Part shown: in pieces, positions 41,619 through 50,102 of the stretch | Layout of the letters: every line of letters starts with the position of its first letter | How positions within the stretch are numbered: the stretch's first letter is position 1 | NCBI GenBank assembly: GCA_023440965.1 | Contig: JAEZRC010000002.1 | Location: forward strand, 62,001 to 126,000 | Origin: Bacillota bacterium | Lineage (GTDB): Bacteria > Bacillota > Clostridia > Oscillospirales > Ruminococcaceae | Direction: 5' to 3' | DNA: 64,000 nt | Notes under the pieces: generated by a model | What the model saw: the letters and a program-made list of their open reading frames with translations, nothing else | The model's database searches: none | What the model was told of the DNA's origin: nothing | Position numbers and translations under genes: made by a program

Positions 41619-41692
41619 ATTATAATCATTTAAACAAAAAAATATATAGAAAAACTGCACATCTAATTTGGAAATGTGCACTATTTCTATAT
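41619..41692 (-). promoter_or_regulatory. promoter with inverted AraC-type boxes of the second MBL lipoprotein gene
   Basis: Reverse strand: box TGTGCAGTTTTTCTATAT at 41661-41644, then 19 bases, then TATAAT at 41624-41619, the same geometry as the neighbouring paralogue. A second copy, TGTGCACTATTTCTATAT, lies in the opposite orientation at 41675-41692, so the two boxes form an inverted pair 13 bases apart. Confidence 0.75.
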
Positions 41693-41715
41693 TCAATAAC
41701 TTTTTTTCACAATAA

Positions 41716-41739
41716 AAAAAGAGGGATAGCCCTCTTTTT
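41716..41739 (-). terminator. terminator after citrate synthase
   Basis: AAAAAGAGGG and CCCTCTTTTT (10 bp) pair around ATAG, with a T-run on the reverse strand, 10 bases past the stop. Confidence 0.85.
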
Positions 41740-41748
41740 AAAACTTAT

Positions 41749-43104
41749 TTATCTTGCATCAAGTGCAATATATTTTCTTGGCTTCATAACGGACTTGTAT
41801 GCAGGACGGATAATTCTTTTTCCTGTAACGATTTCCTCAAATCTATGAGCACACCAACCAGACATTCTTGATACTGCAAAAAGTGGTGTGAATAAGTCAC
41901 TTGGAATACCAAGCATTTTATAAACAAGACCTGAATACATATCAACATTTGCACAAACGGTTTTGCTATCACCTTTAACTTCAGCAAAAAGTTCAGGTGT
42001 CAGCTTTTCAACGATCTGAAGAAGCTTAAATTCAGCCTCATATTCTGTGTTTTCAGCCATTTTCATAGCGTGCTTTTTAAGAATTACTGACCTTGGGTCT
42101 GAAACAGTATATACAGCATGACCCATACCATAAATTAATCCTGATTTATCGCCAGCTTCCTTGTTAAGGAGCTTTCTCATATAATCTGCAACCTCGACTT
42201 CGTCTGACCAGTTGCTGACGTTCTCCTTGATGTACTCAAGCATTTCCATAACCTTCATATTGGCACCACCGTGCTTTGGACCTTTAAGTGAGCCAATTGC
42301 AGCAGCGTAAGCTGAATATGGATCTGTACCTGATGAAGTAAGAACACGACAGGTAAAGGTTGAGTTGTTCCCGCCACCGTGTTCAGCATGAAGCATAAGC
42401 ATAAGATCAAGAAGATGAGCTTCTTCAGGAGTGTATTTTCTGTTTGAGCGGAGAGTCGAAAGAATTGATTCAGCGATGCTCTCGCCAGGCCTTAATTGAT
42501 GAACTACCATACTTTTTTGATCAAAATGACGTTTTTTAACCTGATAAGCACTTACCATTATAACAGGTAATCTTGAGATAAGTGAAATTGCAATCTGCAA
42601 TTCTCTTTCAGGTGTAAGATTTTCAGGAGCTTCATCATATGTATATAGAGCGAGCACACTGCGAGCAAGATTGTTCATGATATTACTTGAAGGTGCTTTA
42701 AGAATAACATCTTCAAAAAAACGTTCAGGCAGTTCCCTGGAATCATTTAAATATTCAATAAATTCGTCAAGCTTATCTTTTGTCGGGAGTTCGCCCATAA
42801 GTAGAAGATAAATAGTTTCTTCAAAGCCAAAACGCTTTTCTGAATAAACATTTGAAACAAGATCATTGATATTATATCCTCTATATATTAGTTCCCCGTC
42901 AATAGGCTGTTTTTCACCCTCATTTACTATGTATCCATGCACGTTACAAATGTTTGTAATTCCTGCCATAACACCTGTTCCATCGGCATTTCTCAAACCT
43001 CTTTTAACATTGTACTTGTCGAATAGATCAGGATTTATTGAATTATTGTTTATGAATCTGTCATATAATTCTGATTTAGTATCATTTTGGATATGGTTCT
43101 GCAC
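41749..43104 (-). CDS. gltA: citrate synthase
   Basis: 451 aa. Catalytic-region motifs are AEHGGGNNSTFTCRV with the first His, GPKHGGANMKVME with the second His, MGHAVYTVSDPRS, and ANVDMYSGLVY, which provides the catalytic Asp. It condenses acetyl-CoA with oxaloacetate to citrate. In anaerobic Clostridia this supports glutamate synthesis through a partial TCA cycle. The start is a GTG at 43102-43104, 8 bases after AAGGAGATG. It is monocistronic with the promoter at 43136-43164; no aconitase or isocitrate dehydrogenase gene is adjacent. Confidence 0.95.
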   Translation of the reverse strand: MQNHIQNDTKSELYDRFINNNSINPDLFDKYNVKRGLRNADGTGVMAGITNICNVHGYIVNEGEKQPIDGELIYRGYNINDLVSNVYSEKRFGFEETIYLLLMGELPTKDKLDEFIEYLNDSRELPERFFEDVILKAPSSNIMNNLARSVLALYTYDEAPENLTPERELQIAISLISRLPVIMVSAYQVKKRHFDQKSMVVHQLRPGESIAESILSTLRSNRKYTPEEAHLLDLMLMLHAEHGGGNNSTFTCRVLTSSGTDPYSAYAAAIGSLKGPKHGGANMKVMEMLEYIKENVSNWSDEVEVADYMRKLLNKEAGDKSGLIYGMGHAVYTVSDPRSVILKKHAMKMAENTEYEAEFKLLQIVEKLTPELFAEVKGDSKTVCANVDMYSGLVYKMLGIPSDLFTPLFAVSRMSGWCAHRFEEIVTGKRIIRPAYKSVMKPRKYIALDAR

Positions 43105-43135
43105 TTTATCATCTCCTTATTAAATAGTAATATTA

Positions 43136-43164
43136 ATTTTAAACCATATCAGAAAATCTGTCAA
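43136..43164 (-). promoter_or_regulatory. citrate synthase promoter
   Basis: Reverse strand: TTGACA (43164-43159), 17-base spacer, TAAAAT (43141-43136). Confidence 0.8.
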
Positions 43165-43274
43165 GTTGTCATTATTATCCTTAGTTTTGGATTAATTGGA
43201 ATATAAAAAAATCTAAATGAATAAAATGATATTGGACAGGTTATCAATTCCATAAAAAGAAAGGAAAAATTAAA

Positions 43275-44279
43275 ATGAAAAATCTTATTTCAATTATTCT
43301 TGTTTTCGGAGTAATGCTTCTTGCTATTCCAGCAGTAGCATTATACAAAAAGCCAGCTCAGACAAAGGATGATAGCAGTAGTAAAATTATAAAAAAAGAT
43401 GTCAAGGTTGAATCACTCAAGGAGCCTGAAGTGTACAAAATGCTTAATACCAAAACAAATACAATATTTGAAATCAAACCACGTGATTATGTAATCGGTG
43501 CGGTTTTTGCACAGATGCCTGCAAATTTTGAAAAAGAAGCGTTGAAAGCGCAAGCAATAATAGCACATACATATATTTTAAGACAGCACGAAACTGTTAT
43601 CCAGAACTTACTTCCTGATTTAATGGGTGCAGATTTTTCGAATAATTTCAATATGTATCAGGCATATTTCAATGCTGAACAGGCAAAATCTTTGTACGGC
43701 GATGAATATAACACGAATTTAAAGAAAATATCTGAAGCTGTTGATGAAGTGATGAAAAAAGTTGTGACATACGACGGAAGCCTAATTAGTCCGGCATTTC
43801 ATTCTATGTCAGGTGGAATGACAGAGTCCGCAAAAAATGCGTGGGGTACTGATTTGCCGTACCTTCAACCAGTAAAAAGTGATGGAGAAACAAAAGAAAA
43901 AGGATTTTCTGAAACAAATACATTTTCGGCAGAAGAAATATCAACAAGATTAAAACAGGATTATAAGGATATAAAGCTTGGTGAGGATAAATCACTATGG
44001 CTAAAAGTTGGTGATAAGTCTGAATCAGGAACAGTACTTACATTGACAGCAGGTGATAAGACTATTAAAGGTTCTGACCTTAAAAGTATTCTTTCTCTAC
44101 GTTCCTGCAATTTTGAAATCAGTTTTAAGGACGATACTTTTACCATAGTTACAAAAGGTGTCGGCCACGGTGTCGGGTTTTCTCAATATGGAGCAAACAC
44201 AATGGCAAAAAGCGGTTCAACCTATGATAAGCTTCTTTCTTACTATTATACCGGGATTAAAATTAAAGATTTAAAATAG
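43275..44279 (+). CDS. SpoIID/LytB domain protein with substituted catalytic Glu
   Basis: 334 aa. An N-terminal membrane anchor (residues 4-22) is followed by the SpoIID domain: PRDYVIGAVFAQMPANF and EALKAQAIIAHTY (about 69-98), SPAFHSMSGGMTESA (about 174-188), and the C-terminal GVGHGVGFSQYGANTMA. SpoIID is the lytic transglycosylase that cuts glycan strands during engulfment in spore formers. In family members the residue before MP is the catalytic Glu (motif AxEMP); here it is Gln80. The protein may therefore bind but not cut peptidoglycan. No partner (spoIIM, spoIIP, spoIIQ) is nearby. AAAGGAAA precedes the ATG. Confidence 0.88.
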   Translation: MKNLISIILVFGVMLLAIPAVALYKKPAQTKDDSSSKIIKKDVKVESLKEPEVYKMLNTKTNTIFEIKPRDYVIGAVFAQMPANFEKEALKAQAIIAHTYILRQHETVIQNLLPDLMGADFSNNFNMYQAYFNAEQAKSLYGDEYNTNLKKISEAVDEVMKKVVTYDGSLISPAFHSMSGGMTESAKNAWGTDLPYLQPVKSDGETKEKGFSETNTFSAEEISTRLKQDYKDIKLGEDKSLWLKVGDKSESGTVLTLTAGDKTIKGSDLKSILSLRSCNFEISFKDDTFTIVTKGVGHGVGFSQYGANTMAKSGSTYDKLLSYYYTGIKIKDLK

Positions 44280-44291
44280 ATGTAAATTAAT

Positions 44292-44320
44292 AAAAAAGTC
44301 AGCACTTTGCTGACTTTTTT
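44292..44320. terminator. bidirectional terminator
   Basis: AAAAAAGTCAGCA and TGCTGACTTTTTT form a 13-bp perfect stem with loop CTT between the converging SpoIID-like and small lipoprotein genes. Confidence 0.92.
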
Positions 44321-44325
44321 ATTAA

Positions 44326-44502
44326 TTAATCTATTGCCTTGCTAATATCGTCCATACCTTCATCAACAAGACTTCCGGTGTCGTCTATAAGATTTTCTGC
44401 TTTATCTCCTAAATCTTTTGATGAATCATCATTATTTGTGCATCCTGCAAATAATGAAACAGCCATTATTAATGTCAGCATAGAAACTATAATCTTTTTC
44501 AT
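44326..44502 (-). CDS. small lipoprotein
   Basis: 58 aa from the ATG at 44500-44502 (AAAGGTGA upstream). A signal peptide with lipobox FAGC (Cys20) leaves a mature chain of only 39 acidic residues (many Asp, Ser and Lys) predicted to be helical. No known family. Its anchor and small acidic tail suggest an envelope-associated accessory peptide; no function can be assigned. Confidence 0.72.
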   Translation of the reverse strand: MKKIIVSMLTLIMAVSLFAGCTNNDDSSKDLGDKAENLIDDTGSLVDEGMDDISKAID

Positions 44503-44623
44503 AAAATCACCTTTCAAATCAATATTATTATAATAGAATTACATATAGAAAATAATTCTGACAAAACTATTATAACAAATAATAAGAAAGATATTCTTAA
44601 AATATTAAAAAGTAATTTTACAA

Positions 44624-44651
44624 AAAAAGATCAGCTAAAAGCTGATCTTTT
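44624..44651 (-). terminator. terminator after pyruvate kinase
   Basis: AAAAGATCAGC and GCTGATCTTTT (11 bp) pair around TAAAA, with a T-run on the reverse strand. Confidence 0.82.
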
Positions 44652-44655
44652 AAAA

Positions 44656-46086
44656 TTATACTTCTGTACCGACGTGCGCAACCTTAAGAAGATTTGTTGT
44701 ACCAGACATTCCAAGAGGAACACCAGCAGTAATAACAACAAGATCATTGAATTGAATATATCCTTTTTTTAGGGCAGATTCAACAGCATGACTAAAAAGC
44801 ACATCAGTATTGGTCTTTTCTTCAACAAGAACAGGAATTATGCCCCAGGACATATTCAGCTGTCTTAAAATAGTTTCATCTGTTGTACAACCAATAATTG
44901 GACAGTTAGGACGATACTTTGAAATCATTCTGGCTGTAGTACCAGTTTTTGTTACAGTAATAATTGCATTTGCGTTAAGGTCGTGTGCGGTTGTTACTGT
45001 TGCATGTGATATTGCATTTGTAATATCAGTATTTGAATCTGTATCACGTTTTGAAAATCTTGAAATATAATTGATGTCTTCTTCAGTAGTTCTTGCTATT
45101 AGTGACATGGTCTTAACAGTTTCAATAGGATATTTTCCGGCCGCAGTTTCTCCTGAAAGCATTATTGCACTTGTTCCGTCATAAATTGCATTTGCAACGT
45201 CAGTAATTTCTGCTCTTGTCGGACGTGGATTAGTCATCATTGATTCAAGCATTTGAGTTGCAGTGATAACCTGCTTGCCTGCGTTATATGCCTTGTGGAT
45301 AAGTTCTTTCTGAATAGCAGGTATTTGTTCAAATGGAATTTCAACACCCATATCGCCACGGGCAATCATTATTCCGTCAGCAACCTCGAGAATCTCATCA
45401 ATATTATTAACGCCATCAATGTTTTCGATTTTTGCAATAATTCTTGGATTGTACCAGCCAAGACTCTTAGTGATATTTCTCAGATACATAATATCTGCAG
45501 CAGTTCTTACAAATGAAGCAGCAATAAAATCGAACTGCATTTTTGCGCCGAATTCAAGGTCAGCCATATCGCGTTCAGAAATATAAGGCATTGAGAGCTT
45601 AATCCCAGGGACATTTACTCCCTTGTTGTTTGATACAGTACCGCCGTGAACAATATCACATGCTATTTCATTTCCGTTGACTTTTTTACATTTAAGTTCT
45701 ATGACACCATCATTAATAAGAATTGCTGTTCCAGGCTTAACATCCTTTGGAAGGTCTTTGAATGTAATTGAAGATATATCTTTTGTTCCCTCAACCTGAT
45801 CTGTTGTCAATGTGAATGTTTCACCATCTTGTATTATTACAGGCTTGTTTTCTTTGAACTGACCAAGTCTGATTTCTGGACCTTTTGTGTCAAGCATTGT
45901 AGCTATAGGAAGATCAAGTTCTTTTCTGAGCTTATCTATCATTTCAAATCTTGATCTGTGTACCTCATGATCTGAATGAGAAAAGTTAAAACGAGCAACA
46001 TCCATTCCTTCAAGCATAAGCTGCCTCATTATATCTTCATTATCAGTTGCAGGTCCGATCGTACAGACAATCTTTGTTTTTCGCAT
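44656..46086 (-). CDS. pyk: pyruvate kinase
   Basis: 476 aa from the ATG at 46084-46086 after TTGGAGG. Visible motifs: KIVCTIGPATDN at the start, DTKGPEIRLG, GDMGVEIPFEQIP (metal-binding Asp) and MLESMMTNPRPTRAEITDVA (signature). It is the short type without the extra C-terminal PEP-utiliser domain found in Bacillus enzymes. It transfers phosphate from phosphoenolpyruvate to ADP in glycolysis. It is monocistronic behind a good promoter and not beside pfkA. Confidence 0.96.
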   Translation of the reverse strand: MRKTKIVCTIGPATDNEDIMRQLMLEGMDVARFNFSHSDHEVHRSRFEMIDKLRKELDLPIATMLDTKGPEIRLGQFKENKPVIIQDGETFTLTTDQVEGTKDISSITFKDLPKDVKPGTAILINDGVIELKCKKVNGNEIACDIVHGGTVSNNKGVNVPGIKLSMPYISERDMADLEFGAKMQFDFIAASFVRTAADIMYLRNITKSLGWYNPRIIAKIENIDGVNNIDEILEVADGIMIARGDMGVEIPFEQIPAIQKELIHKAYNAGKQVITATQMLESMMTNPRPTRAEITDVANAIYDGTSAIMLSGETAAGKYPIETVKTMSLIARTTEEDINYISRFSKRDTDSNTDITNAISHATVTTAHDLNANAIITVTKTGTTARMISKYRPNCPIIGCTTDETILRQLNMSWGIIPVLVEEKTNTDVLFSHAVESALKKGYIQFNDLVVITAGVPLGMSGTTNLLKVAHVGTEV

Positions 46087-46126
46087 ATGTTTTCCTCCAA
46101 TAAAATTAAAAATTCGTCCAAAATAC

Positions 46127-46154
46127 ATTATAGAGTAAATAAAATCAAAGTCAA
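46127..46154 (-). promoter_or_regulatory. pyruvate kinase promoter
   Basis: Reverse strand: TTGACT (46154-46149), 16-base spacer, TATAAT (46132-46127). Confidence 0.75.
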
Positions 46155-46298
46155 GATTTTACAAAAGATTATGCAAAATATTTTAAGTTATACATAATAA
46201 TTATATTTAAAGTTTAATATTATAGGCTAAATTATACAGTGACCAATTATATATATGATTAATATTTTTTGTATTAAAATGTTTTAAATACATATTGC

Positions 46299-46327
46299 TT
46301 GTAAAATCATAGAAATTCTGCTATTAT
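46299..46327 (+). promoter_or_regulatory. promoter of the YdcF-type gene
   Basis: TTGTAA (46299-46304), 17-base spacer, TATTAT (46322-46327), close before AGAGGTG and the ATG at 46348. Confidence 0.65.
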
Positions 46328-46347
46328 TCTAATGAAGAGGTGACATT

Positions 46348-47145
46348 ATGAATTATCAACAGAAGTCGACATATTTCAGAAAAACTATTTTTCTTTGTCT
46401 TGCAGTTTTGTGTATATATATTATGACTCTTTTTTTTAAGACAGTCAGAGCTAATATATATAATGTCGGTAATCTTTTTGGACTTGTAGGCAGTGCATTT
46501 CTTGCATTGTGCTGTCTTGCTAATGAAAAGGTTGAAGTTATTATTAAGAATATATGGAAGAAAAGAGCAGGCAGAGTATTTTTGGTAATACTTATCGCAA
46601 TAATATTAACATTATCTACAATATGTATAATATTTAGTGTTCTTATGACAAAAGCAATGAATAACCAACCAGAAGTCTCGCGTCCTGTAATTGTTTTAGG
46701 TTGTCAAGTTTATGGAACTAATCCATCCCCAATGCTCAAAAGAAGACTTGAAGCAGCAAAAGAATATCTTGATAAATATCCTGAAGAAATTGTAGTAGTA
46801 ACAGGTGGACAAGGTAATGGTGAAGATATTCCAGAAGCAAAGGCAATGCATGATTGGCTGGTAAAAAACAGCATAGAAGATAAACGAATTATTGTTGAAG
46901 ATAAGTCGGTCAATACATCAGAAAATCTTGAAAATGCAAAAAAACTTCTTGATGATGTATGTAAAACCGATGAAGTTGTAATAATAACTGATGGTTTTCA
47001 TCAATATAGAGCAAGCTTCCTCGCAAAGCAATATGGACTTAAAACATATGCTGTAAATGCAAAGACAAATCCTGACTATGTTCCGACATTTTGGGTCAGA
47101 GAATGGGTTGGTCTTGCTAAAGATATTATTTTCTCTGCTTTTTAA
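46348..47145 (+). CDS. YdcF/ElyC/SanA family membrane protein (DUF218)
   Basis: 265 aa. Three hydrophobic segments (about residues 12-30, 38-56 and 75-97) are followed by a DUF218 domain: VIVLGCQVYGTNPSPMLKRR (about 113-132), VVVTGGQGNGEDIPEA, and VEDKSVNTSENLENA. Family members such as ElyC and SanA take part in cell-envelope and peptidoglycan precursor homeostasis, and the domain lies outside the membrane. The enzymatic activity is not established. It is monocistronic. Confidence 0.88.
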   Translation: MNYQQKSTYFRKTIFLCLAVLCIYIMTLFFKTVRANIYNVGNLFGLVGSAFLALCCLANEKVEVIIKNIWKKRAGRVFLVILIAIILTLSTICIIFSVLMTKAMNNQPEVSRPVIVLGCQVYGTNPSPMLKRRLEAAKEYLDKYPEEIVVVTGGQGNGEDIPEAKAMHDWLVKNSIEDKRIIVEDKSVNTSENLENAKKLLDDVCKTDEVVIITDGFHQYRASFLAKQYGLKTYAVNAKTNPDYVPTFWVREWVGLAKDIIFSAF

Positions 47146-47189
47146 ACAAAATTACTCTGGTATTATTGAGTAGTTTGTGAAAAAATCTC

Positions 47190-47218
47190 TTGATAATTGT
47201 AGTAAAATAATATATAAT
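47190..47218 (+). promoter_or_regulatory. promoter of the NifU-like/GGGtGRT operon
   Basis: TTGATA (47190-47195), 17-base spacer, TATAAT (47213-47218), giving a leader of about 68 bases; GAAAGGAG precedes the ATG at 47293. Confidence 0.7.
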
Positions 47219-47292
47219 AAACTTGTATGTTTTTTGTAACTTATTTCAAAAATTGTTTGAATATAAGGTAAAATACCGAAAGGAGTACAGAT

Positions 47293-47985
47293 ATGAATTG
47301 TTCTCACGAAGTAGAGAGAATGTGCACTCTCAAAAAGGGCCCAAACCACGGTCCTGCTCCAATCCCTGAAGAGGGCGAATGGGTAAAAGCTTATCAGATT
47401 ACTGATATTTCCGGTTTGACACACGGTGTAGGCTGGTGTGCACCACAACAGGGAGCTTGTAAGCTCACATTAAACGTTAAGAAGGGTATTATTGAAGAAG
47501 CATTGGTTGAAACACTCGGATGCTCAGGTATGACTCACTCAGCAGCTATGGCTGGTGAAATCCTTCCTGGTAAGACACTCCTTGAAGCACTCAACACTGA
47601 CCTTGTTTGTGATGCTATCAACGTTGCTATGAGAGAGTTATTCCTCCAGATAGTTTACGGAAGAACTCAGACTGCATTTTCAGAAGGCGGTCTTCCAATC
47701 GGTGCTGGACTTGAAGATCTTGGTAAAGGCTTACGTTCACAGGTTGGTACAATATTCTCAACAAGCTGCAAGGGCGTTCGTTATCTTGAAATGGCTGAAG
47801 GTTACATTCTTTCAGTTGCACTTGATGAAGATGATGAGGCTATCGGATATAAATTCGTAAAAGTTGGAAAAATGCTCGAAGACATCCGTCACGGAGCTGA
47901 CCCAAAGACAGCTTACGAAAAGAACATCGGTACTTATGGCCGTTATGAAAACGCTGCTAAGTATATCGATCCAAGAGAAGAATAA
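47293..47985 (+). CDS. NifU/IscU-like iron-sulfur scaffold protein
   Basis: 230 aa. The NifU-N/IscU fold is recognisable from LVETLGCSGMTHSAAMAGEI, which matches the second IscU cysteine loop, plus GWCAPQQGACKL for the first and TSCKGVRYLEMAEGYI for the third. So all three cluster-binding Cys positions (C49, C77, C159) appear present, with extra Cys at 3, 11, 56 and 106. The N-terminal 35 residues with two Cys are not part of standard IscU. It probably assembles or carries an iron-sulfur cluster. It is 15 bases upstream of the GGGtGRT gene and obviously co-transcribed. Codons are biased to GTT, GCT, AAC, TTC and CTC, suggesting high expression. Confidence 0.85.
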   Translation: MNCSHEVERMCTLKKGPNHGPAPIPEEGEWVKAYQITDISGLTHGVGWCAPQQGACKLTLNVKKGIIEEALVETLGCSGMTHSAAMAGEILPGKTLLEALNTDLVCDAINVAMRELFLQIVYGRTQTAFSEGGLPIGAGLEDLGKGLRSQVGTIFSTSCKGVRYLEMAEGYILSVALDEDDEAIGYKFVKVGKMLEDIRHGADPKTAYEKNIGTYGRYENAAKYIDPREE

Positions 47986-48000
47986 GGGAGGTATCAGATT

Positions 48001-48999
48001 ATGGCTAAGTTTGAAGGACAAGATAGAAGAATGCCTAAAATCGAGGCTTGCCTTGCTGAATATGGCTTTAAGAATATTGATGAAACAGCAGAATTCTGTT
48101 TATCAAAGGGCGTCAATGTTGAAGAAATCGTAAAAGGTGTTCAGCCAATCGCTTTTGAAAATGCAGTTTGGGCTTATACACTTGGTACAGCAGTTGCTCT
48201 TAATAAGGGAATAACAAAAGCTGCTGAAGCTGCTGAAGCTATCGGTATCGGACTACAGGCTTTCTGTATTCCTGGTTCTGTTGCTGAACAGCGTGAAGTT
48301 GGTCTTGGTCACGGTAACCTTGGCGCAATGCTTCTTAGAGAAGAAACAGATTGTTTCTGTTTCCTCGCTGGACATGAATCATTTGCTGCAGCTGAAGGTG
48401 CTATCGGTATCGCAAGAACAGCTAACAAAGCAAGAAAATCTCCTTTGAGAGTTATTCTTAACGGTCTTGGAAAAGACGCTGCAATGGTTATTTCAAGAAT
48501 CAACGGCTTCACATATGTTCAGACTGAATATGACTTTAAGACAGGCGATCTTAAGATCGTTAAAGAAAAGGCTTATTCTGATGGCGATAAGGCTAAGGTT
48601 CGTTGCTATGGTGCAAACGACGTTCTTGAAGGCGTTGCAATTATGAAGTTTGAAAAAGCTGACGTTTCTATCACAGGTAACTCAACAAACCCAACTCGTT
48701 TCCAGCACCTTGTTGCAGGAACATATAAGAAATGGGCTATGGAAAACGGCAAGAAGTACTTCTCTGTTGCTTCAGGCGGAGGAACAGGTAGAACACTTCA
48801 CCCAGATAACGTTGCTGCTGGTCCTGCTTCATATGGACTTACAGACTCAATGGGAAGAATGCACGGTGATGCTCAGTTCGCTGGTTCTTCATCAGTTCCT
48901 GCTCACGTAGAAATGATGGGACTCATCGGCATGGGTAACAACCCAATGGTTGGTGCTACTGTTGCATGTGCTGTTGCTGTTGAAGTTGCTTCAAAGTAA
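48001..48999 (+). CDS. GGGtGRT protein (uncharacterised family)
   Basis: 332 aa. The name-giving motif SGGGTGRTLHPDN lies near residue 260. Other blocks are GVQPIAFENAVWAY, EVGLGHGNLGAML, REETDCFCFLAGHESFA and GSSSVPAHVEMMGLIGMGNNP. It is cytoplasmic by appearance, with no signal peptide or membrane helix. The family is regularly encoded beside a NifU-like scaffold but has no known biochemical role; Cys residues (including CFC near 120) and the Gly-rich loop would suit a cofactor- or cluster-dependent enzyme. It is the second gene of the operon, with the same high-expression codon usage, and ends at the hairpin 49016-49045. Confidence 0.9.
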   Translation: MAKFEGQDRRMPKIEACLAEYGFKNIDETAEFCLSKGVNVEEIVKGVQPIAFENAVWAYTLGTAVALNKGITKAAEAAEAIGIGLQAFCIPGSVAEQREVGLGHGNLGAMLLREETDCFCFLAGHESFAAAEGAIGIARTANKARKSPLRVILNGLGKDAAMVISRINGFTYVQTEYDFKTGDLKIVKEKAYSDGDKAKVRCYGANDVLEGVAIMKFEKADVSITGNSTNPTRFQHLVAGTYKKWAMENGKKYFSVASGGGTGRTLHPDNVAAGPASYGLTDSMGRMHGDAQFAGSSSVPAHVEMMGLIGMGNNPMVGATVACAVAVEVASK

Positions 49000-49015
49000 T
49001 AATTTTAATAATAGT

Positions 49016-49045
49016 AAAAGCTACCTCGTTTTGAGGTAGCTTTTT
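49016..49045 (+). terminator. terminator after the GGGtGRT gene
   Basis: AAAAGCTACCTC and GAGGTAGCTTTT (12 bp) pair around GTTTT with a T-run. The next gene's promoter begins two bases later. Confidence 0.92.
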
Positions 49046-49046
49046 G

Positions 49047-49075
49047 TTGACATATTAGCAGGACATTTGTATAAT
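49047..49075 (+). promoter_or_regulatory. consensus promoter of the broken metallo-hydrolase gene
   Basis: TTGACA (49047-49052), 17-base spacer, TATAAT (49070-49075): a full consensus match, still intact although the gene is frameshifted. Confidence 0.82.
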
Positions 49076-49105
49076 AAAGGAAATTATAATAAGTGAGGAC
49101 AATAT

Positions 49106-49827
49106 ATGGAGAAGATTTGCATTAATAATTTAGGTGTCGGAGCTTTGCAGATTAAAATTGGGGGCAGGCGCATTTTAGTTGATGCATTCAATAGTTTGAT
49201 AAATCCAGTTGATGTGTTGCCTAAAGATGTTATAGTATTCTCTCACGATGATGCAGATCATTTCAGCCCTGAAAAGTTACCTGATTTAATTGGAAAAGAT
49301 GTTGTAATAGTCGGACCGCCAACAATACTAAAACCTATTTTATTACTTAAAAAAGCTGAAATTGAACAGATTGAAGTCTTGTATACAAATGAATTTGATG
49401 TTTCTGCGGTAGCTAACATTGATACTATAAAAATAACGTGCTTTGCAACACAGCATTTTAATTGTTGGAGTCCATTACATAATAGTTATATGATTGAAGT
49501 ATCAGGAAAACGTATATATATATTACTGGTGACAGCACTATTTCTGAGCAACTGTCAGAAAAAATCGGAAAAGTTAATGCAATAGTATGCAATCTTGTTG
49601 ATGAAGGATTCTTACGTGGACAAGAAGAAGCGAAGGTTGCAAACCAGCATATTCTCAGCTACTTATTAAAAGTAAGGGCACTTATGAAGAATGCTAAAGT
49701 TATCGGCGTCCATCTTTTAGGGGCAGATTTCACCGTTGATGCAGATGATATTAATATTCTTGTTGTAGCACTTGGATATGATGATATTATTATTCCAATA
49801 AGCACTCAGCAACAAATAATTATATAA
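49106..49827 (+). pseudogene. MBL-fold metallo-hydrolase, frameshifted at a TA repeat
   Basis: The first part (to about codon 136) encodes an MBL-fold start with LGVGALQIKIGGRRILVD and a metal motif in SHDDADHFSP. At 49513-49522 there is a (TA)5 tract. In the frame read from the start, the product then goes out of phase and stops at 49585. If one TA is removed the frame continues as GKRIYITGDSTISEQL, giving the expected Asp of the family's TGD motif, and runs to a stop at 49825-49827 with an HLLGADF segment near the end. The intact protein would be about 239 aa. A contraction or expansion of the TA tract is the likely cause. Confidence 0.85.
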
Positions 49828-49841
49828 AGAAAACAAATTAA

Positions 49842-49872
49842 TAGCTACCTTAATAAAGAGGTAGCTTTCTAT
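49842..49872 (+). terminator. terminator after the broken metallo-hydrolase gene
   Basis: AGCTACCT and AGGTAGCT pair across a short A-rich loop, followed by TTCTATTTT. The stem resembles the one at 49016-49045. Confidence 0.7.
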
Positions 49873-50102
49873 TTTAATTAATTTAGTAATCAATAACTAA
49901 CTTATTAATTTTTTATGACTTTTAACAAACAATAAATATTATAATTCCTGCTTTTTGTTAAAAAACCATAAAAAAAGATGATAAAGTTTATACAATATTT
50001 TGACTATTATTTATAAATATTTAATATACAAAAAGTGTTTTTAATGCTATAATAAAGCTACAATAAAATAACTACAATTTTTCATATAAAGGAAGTGTGA
50101 CT

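Noticed and set aside
47152..47448. 98-codon reverse frame before and across the NifU-like gene
   Set aside because: It overlaps the real gene antisense, has no ribosome site or motif and its composition is random.
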